The position numbers and the translations under genes were made by a program. A DNA stretch of 35,098 nucleotides from Clostridiales bacterium (lineage in GTDB: Bacteria > Bacillota > Clostridia > Oscillospirales > CAG-272), in NCBI GenBank assembly GCA_019415985.1, contig DXYE01000015.1, positions 1-35,098 on the forward strand, read 5' to 3'. Below, piece after piece: positions 1 to 7,996 of the stretch. How positions within the stretch are numbered: the first letter of the stretch is position 1; each line of letters starts with the position of its first letter. Below the pieces are notes generated by a model that was given only the letters and a program-made list of their open reading frames with translations, did not search any database and was not told the origin of the DNA.

Positions 1-231
1 CTGATGTACAATCACGAAGCCCTTTCGGGGATCCGGTTCCACGCGGATAGGCCGCATCAAACCGCCGCAGCGATTTTCGCGGTCTCCGGGAAAACAGTCT
101 ACATGCAGGGAGCAAAGACACCGCGGGCAGTGATTTCGTGAACTTGTACAGAGCGGCTCCACCTTAAAACCACAATTTTTACAAATAAAACCGCTGTCAT
201 TCTTTTTGAATTTTTTTTGTTCCATTGACAT
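1..231 (-). CDS. RNHCP-domain zinc-binding protein (5' part only, runs off the window)
   Basis: The minus strand reads an open frame of 77 codons that starts at ATG 231 and leaves the window at base 1. It shows CxxC (FICKNCG), then the signature SRNHCPRCLCSLHVD, which defines the RNHCP family, a small zinc-ribbon-like domain; its four cysteines probably bind zinc. The biochemical role of the family is not known to me. A second ATG lies two codons downstream (225). A weak GAAG sits six bases before ATG 231. The gene is divergent from the 340-879 gene, so bases 232-339 must hold both control regions. The C-terminus is outside the window and the full length is unknown. Confidence 0.8.
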   Translation of the reverse strand, partial: MSMEQKKFKKNDSGFICKNCGFKVEPLCTSSRNHCPRCLCSLHVDCFPGDRENRCGGLMRPIRVEPDPRKGFVIVHQ

Positions 232-339
232 GATTTTCTTCAAAAAACTCCCTTGTATGAATTTTCACTCGGATTGGAACAATAAGAACGCTCATATTAT
301 GGGCAAGTGCAAAAAATCGAATAATTACAAAGGATAAGG

Positions 340-879
340 ATGCTCATGAACAACAAGAAACGTCAGCATCGGACACACCGCACTGCTATCCTCAGCCTGA
401 TTTGCGCAGTTATGTTCACATGGCTCGCCATTCAGACTGCGGCGGCAGGCGTGCCCGAGGGAAATGTCAATTCCCGCGGCGCCGGCAATGTCCCCGTAAA
501 TACCAGCAACAATACGGCAAACGGCTATAATGATACGGACGCCGATTTTAACGATGGTATTCTTGGTGACATACCTGACGTACTTCCGGATGGCGGTGCG
601 AGGGTTCGCTCCTCTAATGGCAGCGATATGGTCTCCGACGGTGAAATTTCCGACAAAAACAATACAAGCGACAGCATGTTTGACAAGGACAACGGGGTCG
701 TTTCAGACGAAAAGAACGACACCTCAGGCGACAGCGGCAAAGTAGATGACAGTGTAACGAATCCGGTAAAAACAGAAGATGAGAAGAATAATACAGCAGC
801 TATTGTCATTATCATCATCGTTATCCTGGCTATCATTCTGCTTATCGTTCTACTGATCCCACGAAAGCGAAAATCCTAA
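340..879 (+). CDS. Hypothetical secreted or membrane-anchored protein, Asn/Asp/Ser-rich linker
   Basis: 179 residues, family not recognised. The N-terminus is basic (KKRQHRTHRT), followed by a hydrophobic segment at about residues 15-36 ending in AAAG, a signal peptide or membrane anchor. Residues 40-150 are low-complexity, rich in N, D, S, G and T with few hydrophobics, as in extracellular linkers. Residues 153-174 are an almost pure I/V/L membrane helix followed by PRKRKS, a cytoplasmic positive tail. The product should therefore face outside and be held at the C-terminus. NPVKT precedes the helix but is too far from it for a convincing sortase signal. AAAGGA lies five bases before ATG 340; ATG 346 is also possible. 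A strong terminator follows directly, so it is probably a single-gene unit. Confidence 0.7.
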   Translation: MLMNNKKRQHRTHRTAILSLICAVMFTWLAIQTAAAGVPEGNVNSRGAGNVPVNTSNNTANGYNDTDADFNDGILGDIPDVLPDGGARVRSSNGSDMVSDGEISDKNNTSDSMFDKDNGVVSDEKNDTSGDSGKVDDSVTNPVKTEDEKNNTAAIVIIIIVILAIILLIVLLIPRKRKS

Positions 880-898
880 ATATGGAAAATCAGAAAGG

Positions 899-933
899 CC
901 GGCCGCCGTTTCCTTTTAGGCGGCCGGTTTTTT
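899..933 (+). terminator. Intrinsic terminator of the 340-879 gene
   Basis: CCGGCCGCC (899-907) and GGCGGCCGG (919-927) form a perfect 9-bp GC stem with an 11-base loop, followed by six T (928-933). It separates the plus-strand gene from the convergent GtrA gene. Confidence 0.9.
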
Positions 934-934
934 C

Positions 935-1414
935 TCATTTTTGAGATTTTGCATTGGCGCGGTTCTTCTCAATCTCATCGGAACGCTTCCCGCCGCTGCG
1001 AAACACAAACAGCTTGCTGAACACATAATTTAACAAAACAACAAATACAGAAACCGGTATTTTCGTTATATTTTCGTTCCATTGCAGGACTTCTACCGCA
1101 ATATATATCAAAAGCGTCTCCATAATACCGGAAGCAAGGCGACAGGAAAAAAAAGATATAACCTGACGTCCCAGACTGTCGGTTGTGTTCTTCTCGAACA
1201 CGAACTCATAGTTCGTGATAAACGCAAAGACGACTGCGCCTACCCATGCAATTCCCTGTGAAATCAGATATCCCTTGTCAAAAGTAAAAACAGCATTGAA
1301 GCCGAAATACAACACGTAATTGACGACGGTTGTCAGCGCTCCAAAGATGCCATATAAGATAAACTCCTTATATTTTCTATACATTCTGACAACAAACGAC
1401 TGTAATTTTTCCAT
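935..1414 (-). CDS. GtrA-family membrane protein
   Basis: 159 residues with four predicted membrane helices (about 19-37, 45-66, 82-104, 113-135) and short basic termini, the layout of the GtrA-like family. Motifs typical of the family are visible: GIFGALTTVVNYVLYF in helix 1 and NYVFSKLFVF near the end. Family members are thought to move or present polyprenyl-linked sugars for glycosylation of lipoteichoic acid, O-antigen or surface glycans, usually with a GtrB-like GT2 glycosyltransferase. A GT2 of that kind lies at 21451-22158 but is 20 kb away, so a partnership is inference only. GGAG lies seven bases before ATG 1414. The gene converges on the 340-879 gene with about 55 bases between them. 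Confidence 0.88.
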   Translation of the reverse strand: MEKLQSFVVRMYRKYKEFILYGIFGALTTVVNYVLYFGFNAVFTFDKGYLISQGIAWVGAVVFAFITNYEFVFEKNTTDSLGRQVISFFSCRLASGIMETLLIYIAVEVLQWNENITKIPVSVFVVLLNYVFSKLFVFRSGGKRSDEIEKNRANAKSQK

Positions 1415-2689
1415 TTTCGTTCTCCGATTTTCGCGAGCATGAATAGCAGACTCATACCCGGTAAATAAATTTAGATTTCATGCCGACGCGGCCCGAAGCG
1501 CGCAGCGGAGCGCCGGTTTTGAAGGTCAGCGTGCAATCAATTTCGTTGTTAATAGATAAGCCGATTCTGAAATCAAAAGCAGAGCGCCTGCCGTAATACA
1601 CAATTTATACCCCGCATATCAGAAGCAGAGCATCTTTTATCGTTTGAAAAATGTTTTCAAGCCTGTCCAAGCCATACTCGCAGTATGACTGCCTATCGTT
1701 TAAATACCTTTTCGGCAGGCCCGATTTCGACGCCGCCCTAATTTCTCAAAATCTGTACTCTGCACGCCGTCGTTTACGTAATAAGAGGCTGGACATTCAT
1801 GTACAGCCTGCAAGCGTCCTATTCCATTTCGTATTTTACATTCGCATTCCCGACCGAGAACACATGTACGGTTGAACCCAATCGTAATTCAGATTCGGTT
1901 CAGGGCAGCAGAAAAGCATTTGGGCGCCTTCTCCTGTTTATCTATTCACGCCAATTTGAGATAAGCAGACACAAAAAGCAGCCTGCGTATAGCTCAAGCT
2001 TTTGGATACGCATCCGGGTCATATGAACGTCAATGACCGCGGCACTGTAAAAAGCACCGAATTCCTACCTGCAAAATAACACTTGCAGCATTTCTTCTAT
2101 ACTTCAGCATCCCATGATGCTGAAGGTCTTACAGATTAAGTTTTATTATATCATACAGCATCAACAAATGCAATAAAATTTCGAGATTTTCAAAAGCTGA
2201 TTTCAGCTGAAAAGCGAAAGGTCTATGAAATACAGAGAACAGGAGAAATGTCATTGCAATACGACACAGCATATTTCACAAGACATATGCACGCATATCA
2301 CACGCTCTTCGAATTCATTTTAAACCGCTGAAAGAGGAGGTTTATACCGATAAGGAGAAAGCCCTTTTATTCAAAGCATTTGTGGCTGTATTTCTGTTTA
2401 CAGAGGCATTCAAGCTTGCGCTCTCGTTTTCAAAGCCGTGAGAAAAATACGGGATTTGAGTGCCGTGATACATCGGCATAGAAAATACGTCATAAGGCCT
2501 CATGGCCATTTCTATTGTTAGCTGGCAATATCCGTTATCCCATCTATGGAAAATGGATACCTGGATTTCTATAAAACAGGTCTATTCACCGAAATCACCG
2601 CAAGGCACTCAAAAGCCGTCGAATGAAATGTCTCCAAATTTCGACGCACCCCCTTTTTCCAGCCTCGGCCGCTTTGCAGAGCTGTCACT
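1415..2689. other. 1.3-kb gap without an intact gene
   Basis: No convincing ORF on either strand. It contains a decayed response-regulator fragment (about 1981-2138, minus) and, inside that fragment, a perfect 10-bp hairpin CTTCAGCATC/GATGCTGAAG with loop CCAT (2102-2125) that has no T-tract on either side. I found no tmRNA, tRNA or RNase P signature, although ssrA often lies near secG-rnr in Firmicutes. Short open stretches on both strands change frame repeatedly, which fits decayed coding DNA. Confidence 0.6.
1981..2138 (-). pseudogene. Remnant of an OmpR/PhoB-type response regulator (winged-helix end)
   Basis: The minus-strand frame ending near 1990 reads SIEEMLQVLFCR, a TAG stop, then EFGAFYSAAVIDVHMTRMRI and QKLEL. 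This matches the C-terminal winged helix of OmpR-family regulators, where the recognition helix and wing run as SREELL..VWG..FYGD.R.VDVHI.RLR.KLE. The IDVHMTRMRIQKLE part is the most diagnostic. One stop codon lies inside and another (TGA) just upstream; the receiver domain and the final wing are not recognisable. It is a dead fragment, not an expressed gene. The assignment rests on my reading of the motif. Confidence 0.6.
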
Positions 2690-2716
2690 AAAAAAGAATT
2701 CGGGTGGTCTACCCGA
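2690..2716 (-). terminator. Intrinsic terminator of the secG-rnr-rnmV operon
   Basis: On the minus strand TCGGGT, loop AGACC, ACCCGA (2716-2700) is followed by ATTCTTTTTT; the T-run is 2695-2690. It lies 20 bases after the rnmV stop. Confidence 0.85.
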
Positions 2717-2735
2717 TTGCGATCAGGCTTTTTCT

Positions 2736-3338
2736 CTACGCCATTTCGTCTGATGAGATTTTACGGACAATCTCCTGATATTGCTCACGCGTGTACAAAA
2801 GATTTACCGCCTCCAGCAGCGCGTTTGACGACATCTGTAACGGCAGATCGACAGCTTCGGCAAACCGCCTCCGACGCAGGACACTTTCCGTTCCTCCGGA
2901 AAGACCAGCCTCGTAAAAATCTGTCTTTGTCACCGGTTCACCACGCGGCGTCTCTTGGCGGCCCCCCTCCTGCGTATAGGGGCGTAGTAACCGTATCAAC
3001 GTCTCAGTGTCCATCCCCTCAACGCCAAGCAGCCCCTCCTTGGAAATAGCCCGCTTGCGCCGCTCCTTGCCCTGTCGAGCAGGTATATACAAATGGATAA
3101 CTCTCTCAGGCGGCAAGCAGCCGCGCAGGAAATTGCGTATGACGCGTCCCGCACCATCCGCGTCCGTCAATACGATGATGCCCTTTTCAGCGGCAAGCCG
3201 ACGAATCAGCGCCGTCTTTTCGGCGGCCTTGAAGATACCGAAGCCATCTGTTGTCAGAATCGTGCCCTCAGCGATTTGCCTCAGTCGTATTTTGTCGTAT
3301 TTTCCCTCTACGATAACAGGTCTGTCAAGATGCAGCAC
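2736..3338 (-). CDS. rnmV: Ribonuclease M5 (5S rRNA maturation)
   Basis: 200 residues with an N-terminal Toprim fold: the glutamate motif VIVEGKYDK (residues 8-16) and the acidic motif VLTDADGAG (about 56-64), followed by the PERVIHLYIP and KEGLLGVEG stretches characteristic of RNase M5. The enzyme cuts the 5S rRNA precursor on both strands of its stem in low-GC Gram-positives, with ribosomal protein L18 as cofactor. The start is GTG 3338, with GAGGTG five bases upstream. It follows rnr after only 15 bases, so both are likely co-transcribed and form an RNA-processing operon. In Bacillus, rnmV is usually next to ksgA; the link to rnr here is less usual. Confidence 0.9.
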   Translation of the reverse strand: MLHLDRPVIVEGKYDKIRLRQIAEGTILTTDGFGIFKAAEKTALIRRLAAEKGIIVLTDADGAGRVIRNFLRGCLPPERVIHLYIPARQGKERRKRAISKEGLLGVEGMDTETLIRLLRPYTQEGGRQETPRGEPVTKTDFYEAGLSGGTESVLRRRRFAEAVDLPLQMSSNALLEAVNLLYTREQYQEIVRKISSDEMA

Positions 3339-3353
3339 GCGATCACCTCGAAT

Positions 3354-5468
3354 TTATTCGCCGTTTTCCGGCGTCTCTGTTTCCTCCACGATTTCCATAT
3401 CCAGCTTTCGTGTCACAATATCCGCGCGCGTCAGTCTGACACGGACGCGATCCCCCAAGTGGTATACGCGTTTGCCGCAGCTCAACGTCAAATTTTTCTC
3501 ATGGAACGTAAAATATCCATTGAGGGATGAAATGGGAACCAAGCCTTCACAGGTATTTTCCAGCATGACAAAGAATCCGAAGGATACAACCGATGATACG
3601 GTTCCGGCAAATATTTGACCGACTCTGTCCTGCATATAGATAACCTTATACATATCCTCTATCGCCCGTTCCGCATTCATGGCCTGCAGCTCCGTTTCGC
3701 TCGACTGCTTGGCCGCTCTCTCCACCGCCGCTTTCATCCTGACACGTGTGTGTTCATCATACTGATCGTGAAGGAACAGCTTGACCAGCCGATGGACCAT
3801 AAGATCCGGATACCGTCGAATCGGCGATGTAAAATGACAGTACAGCGGAATGGCCAACCCAAAGTGCGGCGAGGCGGAAGCGCTGTATCTAGCCTTCGCA
3901 AGGGAACGGAGCAGTACGACCGATACCGGACCGGACACTCCCTTCTGTTTCGCCTCATTCATAACCGTTTGCATGGCAAGTGAAGTGACCGGCTCCCGAA
4001 TCAGCGGTTTGATATCCAACTGAAGGTGATAGGCAAAGTGTCGGAATGTGTCGAGCTTTTCCGGTGAAGGATCCTCGTGAATCCGATAGACACACGGCAA
4101 TCCGCGCTTTTGCAGAAAAGAGGCTACCGCTTCATTCGCGCACAGCATAAACTGTTCAATGAGCCGCTCGGAAATCCCTCTCTCCCGCGCCTCAATGCCC
4201 ACGGGCTCCCCTTCCTCATTGACCAATATCTTCGCCTCAGACGTATCCAGCTCCAGGGCTCCCTTTTTCACGCCTTTTTTCTCCAAAATCCTGTACAGTT
4301 CTACCATTCGCGGGTAAACTTCAGGAAACAGTACGCTGTATTTCCCATAAAAAGCAGAAGCTTCTCCCCTCTCCAGTATATCGTTAAGCTCTGCATAAAC
4401 GCCGCGGATTTTTGAACATATAATGCTTTCTTTCAGTTCACACGTCATTATTTCACCATTTTTATCCAGACGAATCAGAGCGGAAAGCGCATATCGCTCC
4501 TCCCCTCCTGTAAGCGAACAGCATCCATTGGAAATTACTTTTGGTAGCATCGGTACTACCTGATCCGTAAAATATACACTTGTACCGCGCAGGTAGGCTT
4601 CCCTGTCCACCGCGCTGTCCATTTCTACATAAGAGGACACATCCGCTATATGAACCCCTAGTAAATAACCATCGGACAGAGCTTCAAGTGATATTGCATC
4701 GTCTAAATCCTTTGCGTCGGCGCCATCAATTGTAAAAATCAGTTTTTCGCGCAGATCCAAACGCCCCGCCGCTGTAATCGGGCGGGAGGCCACACGTTCA
4801 GCCTCCTTTAGAGTAGTGTCGTCAAACTCTGTCCGTATGTGGTTTTCATACAATATCGCCTGATAATTGGCCAGACGCGAATCTGACGCACCAAAGACCC
4901 GCGAGATGATACCGCAAGCATCCCGATGCCTGCCGGAAGGGTATCGGGTAAGCTGAACCTCGACCTTATCGCCTACCGCAGCTCCTAACAGATCTTCCTC
5001 TCCCACGCGTACAATCATCTCTGTGTTTACACCATCCGGCGTCACATAATATCGAACGCCTCTTTTCGGTCGAAGGAGCTTTTCACTGTGAAGCGTACCG
5101 ATAACACTTTCGGCAGACCGTTCGAGTATTCTTTCCACCTTACCTTCGACTGCTAGTCGGCCGCTCCGTTCCATCTCTTTGTTACCGCCTCTTGCCTCTC
5201 TTAGACTCACAAGGACCGTGTCTCTGTCCATTGCGCCATTTCCCGCATATTTAGGAATAAAAATGTCCTCATGAAATTCATCCCGAAATTCCTCTGAGGG
5301 GACTACAAAGCCAAAGCCACGGGCATTGGAACGGTACATACCTGTCAGTTGCTGTGATTTCTCCTTCGTTTTGTGACGGGCCCCTGGCCTTCTTTGCCTT
5401 TTCATCTCTTTGCTCTGCCGCACCGACATGCCTTTTATTTGGCGCTTTGTACTTTTTTTCTTTTTCAT
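3354..5468 (-). CDS. rnr: Ribonuclease R (3'-5' exoribonuclease)
   Basis: About 704 residues from ATG 5468. Order of domains: a Lys/Arg-rich head, OB/cold-shock domains (GMYRSNARGFGFVVP), the RNB catalytic domain with the acidic cluster DGADAKDLDDAI that binds the metal ions, and a C-terminal S1 domain (VGQIFAGTVSSVVSFGFFV). It degrades structured RNA and takes part in mRNA turnover and rRNA quality control. Start choice: ATG 5468 has AAGG six bases upstream and gives a family-typical length. The frame stays open to ATG 5558 (GGAG nine bases upstream) and ATG 5567; those would add an unusual Cys/Pro-containing head. It lies between secG and rnmV on the same strand; secG-rnr neighbourhood is common in Firmicutes. 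Confidence 0.93.
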   Translation of the reverse strand: MKKKKSTKRQIKGMSVRQSKEMKRQRRPGARHKTKEKSQQLTGMYRSNARGFGFVVPSEEFRDEFHEDIFIPKYAGNGAMDRDTVLVSLREARGGNKEMERSGRLAVEGKVERILERSAESVIGTLHSEKLLRPKRGVRYYVTPDGVNTEMIVRVGEEDLLGAAVGDKVEVQLTRYPSGRHRDACGIISRVFGASDSRLANYQAILYENHIRTEFDDTTLKEAERVASRPITAAGRLDLREKLIFTIDGADAKDLDDAISLEALSDGYLLGVHIADVSSYVEMDSAVDREAYLRGTSVYFTDQVVPMLPKVISNGCCSLTGGEERYALSALIRLDKNGEIMTCELKESIICSKIRGVYAELNDILERGEASAFYGKYSVLFPEVYPRMVELYRILEKKGVKKGALELDTSEAKILVNEEGEPVGIEARERGISERLIEQFMLCANEAVASFLQKRGLPCVYRIHEDPSPEKLDTFRHFAYHLQLDIKPLIREPVTSLAMQTVMNEAKQKGVSGPVSVVLLRSLAKARYSASASPHFGLAIPLYCHFTSPIRRYPDLMVHRLVKLFLHDQYDEHTRVRMKAAVERAAKQSSETELQAMNAERAIEDMYKVIYMQDRVGQIFAGTVSSVVSFGFFVMLENTCEGLVPISSLNGYFTFHEKNLTLSCGKRVYHLGDRVRVRLTRADIVTRKLDMEIVEETETPENGE

Positions 5469-5631
5469 CTTATGCCTTATCGCCGCAGATTCGGCGTTTC
5501 CTTTTTGCGGAATGGGAGCAGCAGCTCCGAAAAACGAACTTTTTGGGCAACACAACATATCTTGCATCTCCGCGGCCGAACGAACAATCTCAAACCATAG
5601 TCAACTCCAACAAATACGTGAAGCTCCCCCG

Positions 5632-5670
5632 GCAACAGAAAACCGCTTCGGGAAGCTTCCCCAAGCGGTT
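5632..5670 (-). terminator. Hairpin between secG and rnr (terminator or attenuator)
   Basis: AACCGCTT (5641-5648) and AAGCGGTT (5663-5670) enclose a second palindrome around GGGAAGCTTCCC. On the minus strand the stem is followed by TTTCTGTT. It starts 12 bases after the secG stop and precedes rnr, so it could reduce rnr transcription relative to secG. Confidence 0.65.
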
Positions 5671-5682
5671 GAACCCCTGTTC

Positions 5683-6072
5683 TTATTCTGTGTCGGCTGC
5701 GTCCGAATTATCCGTACTTGCCGTATCCGCTCCAACGGCTGCGGCCCCGGTATTCTCCGTATCGTCTGCATGTCCGGCCGCCGCCTCCTGGCGTGCGTCA
5801 TCCAACGCATCCTGGAAGATCGTCCGGTAATCCGTCACATCCTGTGTCACATAAACAACAACAATCATAATGACGAAAAGGATCGCCACCACCGTCGTAA
5901 CCTTTGACAGCATCCTGTCGATGGTGCTTCCTTTTGTTTTTCCAAAGAACGTCTCCGCCCCACCGCTGATGGCACCGGACAAATTCTTAGACTTTCCATT
6001 CTGCATCAATACGGCTATTACCAAAAACACGGCAACGACCAGCAGGATAATACCCAATACAATACTCACCAT
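5683..6072 (-). CDS. secG: Preprotein translocase subunit SecG
   Basis: 129 residues from ATG 6072, chosen because GGAGGAGAG lies directly upstream (the open frame itself extends much further). Two membrane helices (about 3-22 and 50-72) flank the conserved loop with QNGKSKNLSGAISGGAETFF and GKTKG, the SecG signature. SecG is the small accessory subunit of the SecYEG channel and helps SecA-driven export. The C-terminal 50 residues are an acidic, Ala/Asp/Thr-rich tail, longer than the usual 75-80-residue SecG; it should face outside the cell and its role is unknown. First gene of the secG-rnr-rnmV unit, with a good promoter at 6131-6159. Confidence 0.93.
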   Translation of the reverse strand: MVSIVLGIILLVVAVFLVIAVLMQNGKSKNLSGAISGGAETFFGKTKGSTIDRMLSKVTTVVAILFVIMIVVVYVTQDVTDYRTIFQDALDDARQEAAAGHADDTENTGAAAVGADTASTDNSDAADTE

Positions 6073-6130
6073 GTAGCTCTCCTCCATTTGCATGCAATGA
6101 TCTACCTGTAGGATGTCATGATTATTTTCT

Positions 6131-6159
6131 ATTTTATCATATAAAATGCAAAAAAGCAA
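6131..6159 (-). promoter_or_regulatory. secG: Sigma-A-type promoter of secG-rnr-rnmV
   Basis: On the minus strand TTGCTT (6159-6154), a 17-base spacer and TAAAAT (6136-6131). Transcription would begin near 6124, giving a leader of about 52 bases. Confidence 0.6.
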
Positions 6160-6298
6160 TAGGATAACGAAACATTTTACGATTTTGCAAAAATTCAGAA
6201 CTGCCAAGAGGAAAAGCTTTGAAATAAACATCAAAGTCGGCACCCCTGAAAAAGTCTCGGAAAGAATTCCCCGATGTGACCATTTTGTGTTTAAAGCT

Positions 6299-6604
6299 TT
6301 AGAGAGCGGCTGCGTATTCGTCTCCCGCAACCGACCGCAGAATTTCCTGACACCAGAGTAAAAGCAGGGAAAATGCTTGGGAAATGTCATAATCCTCATG
6401 CTCTCTCAAGAATTGTGCAAGCTCCAAAATTTCCAAATGGATCCCCTCAAGGCATTTGAGAAGCTCCGCCTTAGTCGAAAGAAAAACACCGCTGATTAAA
6501 TAATGATAATTCTGCAGAATATAAAAAACAGCTTTAAAGGAGCGACGCAAGCCGGCGCGACTCACCTCCTCGGATGCATGGACATACCGGTGGCAGATCT
6601 CATG
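6299..6604 (-). pseudogene. C-terminal half of the nucleotidyltransferase-like protein, cut off by TAG
   Basis: Directly after the TAG at 6607-6605 the same frame continues as HEICHRYVHASEEVSRAG and then an all-helical domain (AVFYILQNYHYLISGVF, STKAELLKCLEGIHLEILEL, FSLLLLWCQEIL) to the stop at 6299. This is the helical partner domain normally fused behind the nucleotidyltransferase domain in such Firmicute proteins of about 230-250 residues. There is no frameshift; one stop codon separates the halves. The only possible internal start is GTG 6565, with GAGGAG touching it and hence poorly spaced. Either the gene has just been inactivated, or TAG is sometimes read through. Confidence 0.7.
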
Positions 6605-6991
6605 CTATAAATTACCCGCGTTGATTTGAACATAATTTTTGACATCCTCGTCCGTATAGGATGGTACAAGCGTTTTCAACTCTCCGTAATAGTCAATCGT
6701 TTCATGTACAAGCTGACAAATTTCGCCTCGGCACCAATGCGTTAAATCCTCTTTTCCACAGATAAAGCCGCACGATTTTTCATAATGCTCCATTTTCGAT
6801 ACAATGTTTCTGTAGATACAAAGATCTTCCGCTCCCAGTCTGTCCAAAACCACCATAACATCCAGATCACTACTTTCATCCGCTTCTCCCCTCGCATAAC
6901 TGCCCTGCAGACCGATATAAAACAGCCGATCTCCAAATACACGCGTCAGCTCGGAGGTGAGATTTTTCATATATTCTGACAGATTAAACAT
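6605..6991 (-). CDS. Nucleotidyltransferase-domain protein, truncated by an in-frame TAG
   Basis: 128 residues from ATG 6991, chosen for AAAGGAG five bases upstream; the open frame reaches 7042. GLQGSYARGE (about 28-36) and SDLDVMVV (41-48) form the GS...DxD nucleotidyltransferase core of MNT/KNT-like enzymes, with two of the metal-binding aspartates (42 and 44). The chain is conserved up to NAGNL and then stops at TAG 6607-6605 instead of the expected aromatic codon; TAT or TAC to TAG is one substitution. A truncated product would keep the NT core but lose its helical domain. Substrate unknown. The full frame would be 231 codons (6299-6991). Confidence 0.75.
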   Translation of the reverse strand: MFNLSEYMKNLTSELTRVFGDRLFYIGLQGSYARGEADESSDLDVMVVLDRLGAEDLCIYRNIVSKMEHYEKSCGFICGKEDLTHWCRGEICQLVHETIDYYGELKTLVPSYTDEDVKNYVQINAGNL

Positions 6992-7399
6992 ATAGGCTCC
7001 TTTCCGTAAACATTTTGAATATGTATCTGCCATACCGCCCACACGAATGAAGCCTGAACGGCAAACCTGTCAAACTTCAGGACAAAGAATAGCTCTGACC
7101 CGCCGAAACATTCCCGAGACGAAAATACATAAAACGATGCTTTTATAAACCAAAACAAGCTCTCTGCAACATTTTTTCTTAAAAATAAACGCTGCACCTT
7201 TTACTGTCCGCCGATTTTTCAGGTGCAGAAACTTTCACGCCTGGCCTCGTCGCGCGGAACGGTAACCCGCGGTAAAACAAGCGCAATGGACCAATTTTGC
7301 AGACATAATTATGATGTTGGGACTTAAATTCAACACGATCCGCGCCCCAAAACACGAAATGCGGGCCATATTTCATAGCCTTCAGGTTGTCTTGAAGCA
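6992..7399. other. Gap with a copy of the dispersed KYGPHF repeat
   Basis: No gene is supported. The minus-strand open frame at 7179-7400 carries the repeat copy described at 7329-7386 and looks like repeat DNA, not a protein gene. The remainder shows nothing recognisable. Confidence 0.5.
7329..7386 (-). repeat. Dispersed degenerate repeat, copy A
   Basis: Minus strand, read from 7386: GAAGGCTATGAAATATGGCC followed by CGCATTTCGTGTTTTGG. The conceptual translation is LKAMKYGPHFVFWGADRVEF. It shares ATGAAATATGGCnCGCATTT with copy B (17522-17556), the GPxF core with copy C (31612-31636), and GAAGGCTA plus GTTTTGG with the weaker copy D (16072-16128). Confidence 0.5.
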
Positions 7400-7431
7400 A
7401 GCGCTGCCAAAATAGATTCTTCGGCAGCGCT
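7400..7431 (-). terminator. Strong hairpin downstream of the paaK/ACT unit
   Basis: AGCGCTGCC (7400-7408) pairs with GGCAGCGCT (7423-7431). It lies about 50 bases beyond the ACT-gene stop. No clear T-run follows on either strand, so termination is inferred from position. Confidence 0.5.
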
Positions 7432-7482
7432 CAATCATCTCTGTACCCTTTCGCGTTAAACAGACGTTTCAGCGTATGGTTG

Positions 7483-7914
7483 TCAAAAGCTTCTGATATC
7501 CTCTTCACTCACCAAATGTATGCCATTCGCCTTCAGTAGCTCGGATGTCTTTTCATTGTCCTCCACACGCAGCACAACACAGGCATTCTTGCCCGAAACC
7601 GTGATAAACGCATACATATATTCGATGTTGATTTGATGATTTGCCAACAGCTTTACCACTTCTCTCAGACTGCCCGGAGCATCCGGAACAGCGACAGCAA
7701 TCACTTCATTGACCGACACCACACACTGATTGTCCTTCAGCGCTTCGCGGGCCTTGTCAATATCGCTGACAATCAAACGCAGAATACCGAAATCTCTCGT
7801 GTCTGCAAGCGACATTGCGCGAATATCGACTCCAGCCGATGCCAAAATTTCAGTAATTTCCAAAAGCGTCCCTGTCCGATTCTCCACAAATATAGACAAT
7901 TGTTTCACCGCCAT
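7483..7914 (-). CDS. Tandem ACT-domain protein
   Basis: 143 residues made of two ACT domains (about 4-70 and 72-140); VENRTGTLLEITEILASAGV and VPDAPGSLREVVKLLANHQI are the ligand-loop and first-helix segments of each. ACT domains bind amino acids and act as regulators. Stand-alone pairs of this kind often follow paaK and indolepyruvate oxidoreductase genes, so it may sense an aromatic amino acid or its keto or aryl-acetic product; that is inference. AAGGTG lies five bases before ATG 7914. It follows paaK after 82 bases, so the two are probably one transcript, ending at the 7400-7431 hairpin. Confidence 0.88.
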   Translation of the reverse strand: MAVKQLSIFVENRTGTLLEITEILASAGVDIRAMSLADTRDFGILRLIVSDIDKAREALKDNQCVVSVNEVIAVAVPDAPGSLREVVKLLANHQINIEYMYAFITVSGKNACVVLRVEDNEKTSELLKANGIHLVSEEDIRSF

Positions 7915-7996
7915 TTTGTCACCTTACCCTTTCTCATTTGATAGTATTTCCCGTTATACCGCAAATTCTTCTGCTGAAACTCTCAGAGGTACAAAA

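Noticed and set aside
750..800. NPVKT in the 340-879 protein as a sortase motif
   Set aside because: The spacing to the membrane helix and the residues after Thr do not fit NPQTN/NPQTG signals.
2248..2331. 27-codon plus-strand ORF (MSLQYDTAYFTRHMHAYH...) with AGGAG
   Set aside because: Binding site only two bases from ATG and no recognisable product; a neighbouring frame reads on as a membrane-like stretch, so at most gene debris.
1415..2735. Possible ssrA (tmRNA) near secG-rnr
   Set aside because: No tRNA-like ends, T-loop or tag-coding segment could be found on either strand.
7179..7400. Minus-strand 73-codon open frame
   Set aside because: It coincides with the dispersed repeat; the other copies are interrupted by stops or open only briefly, so it is repeat DNA and not a gene.
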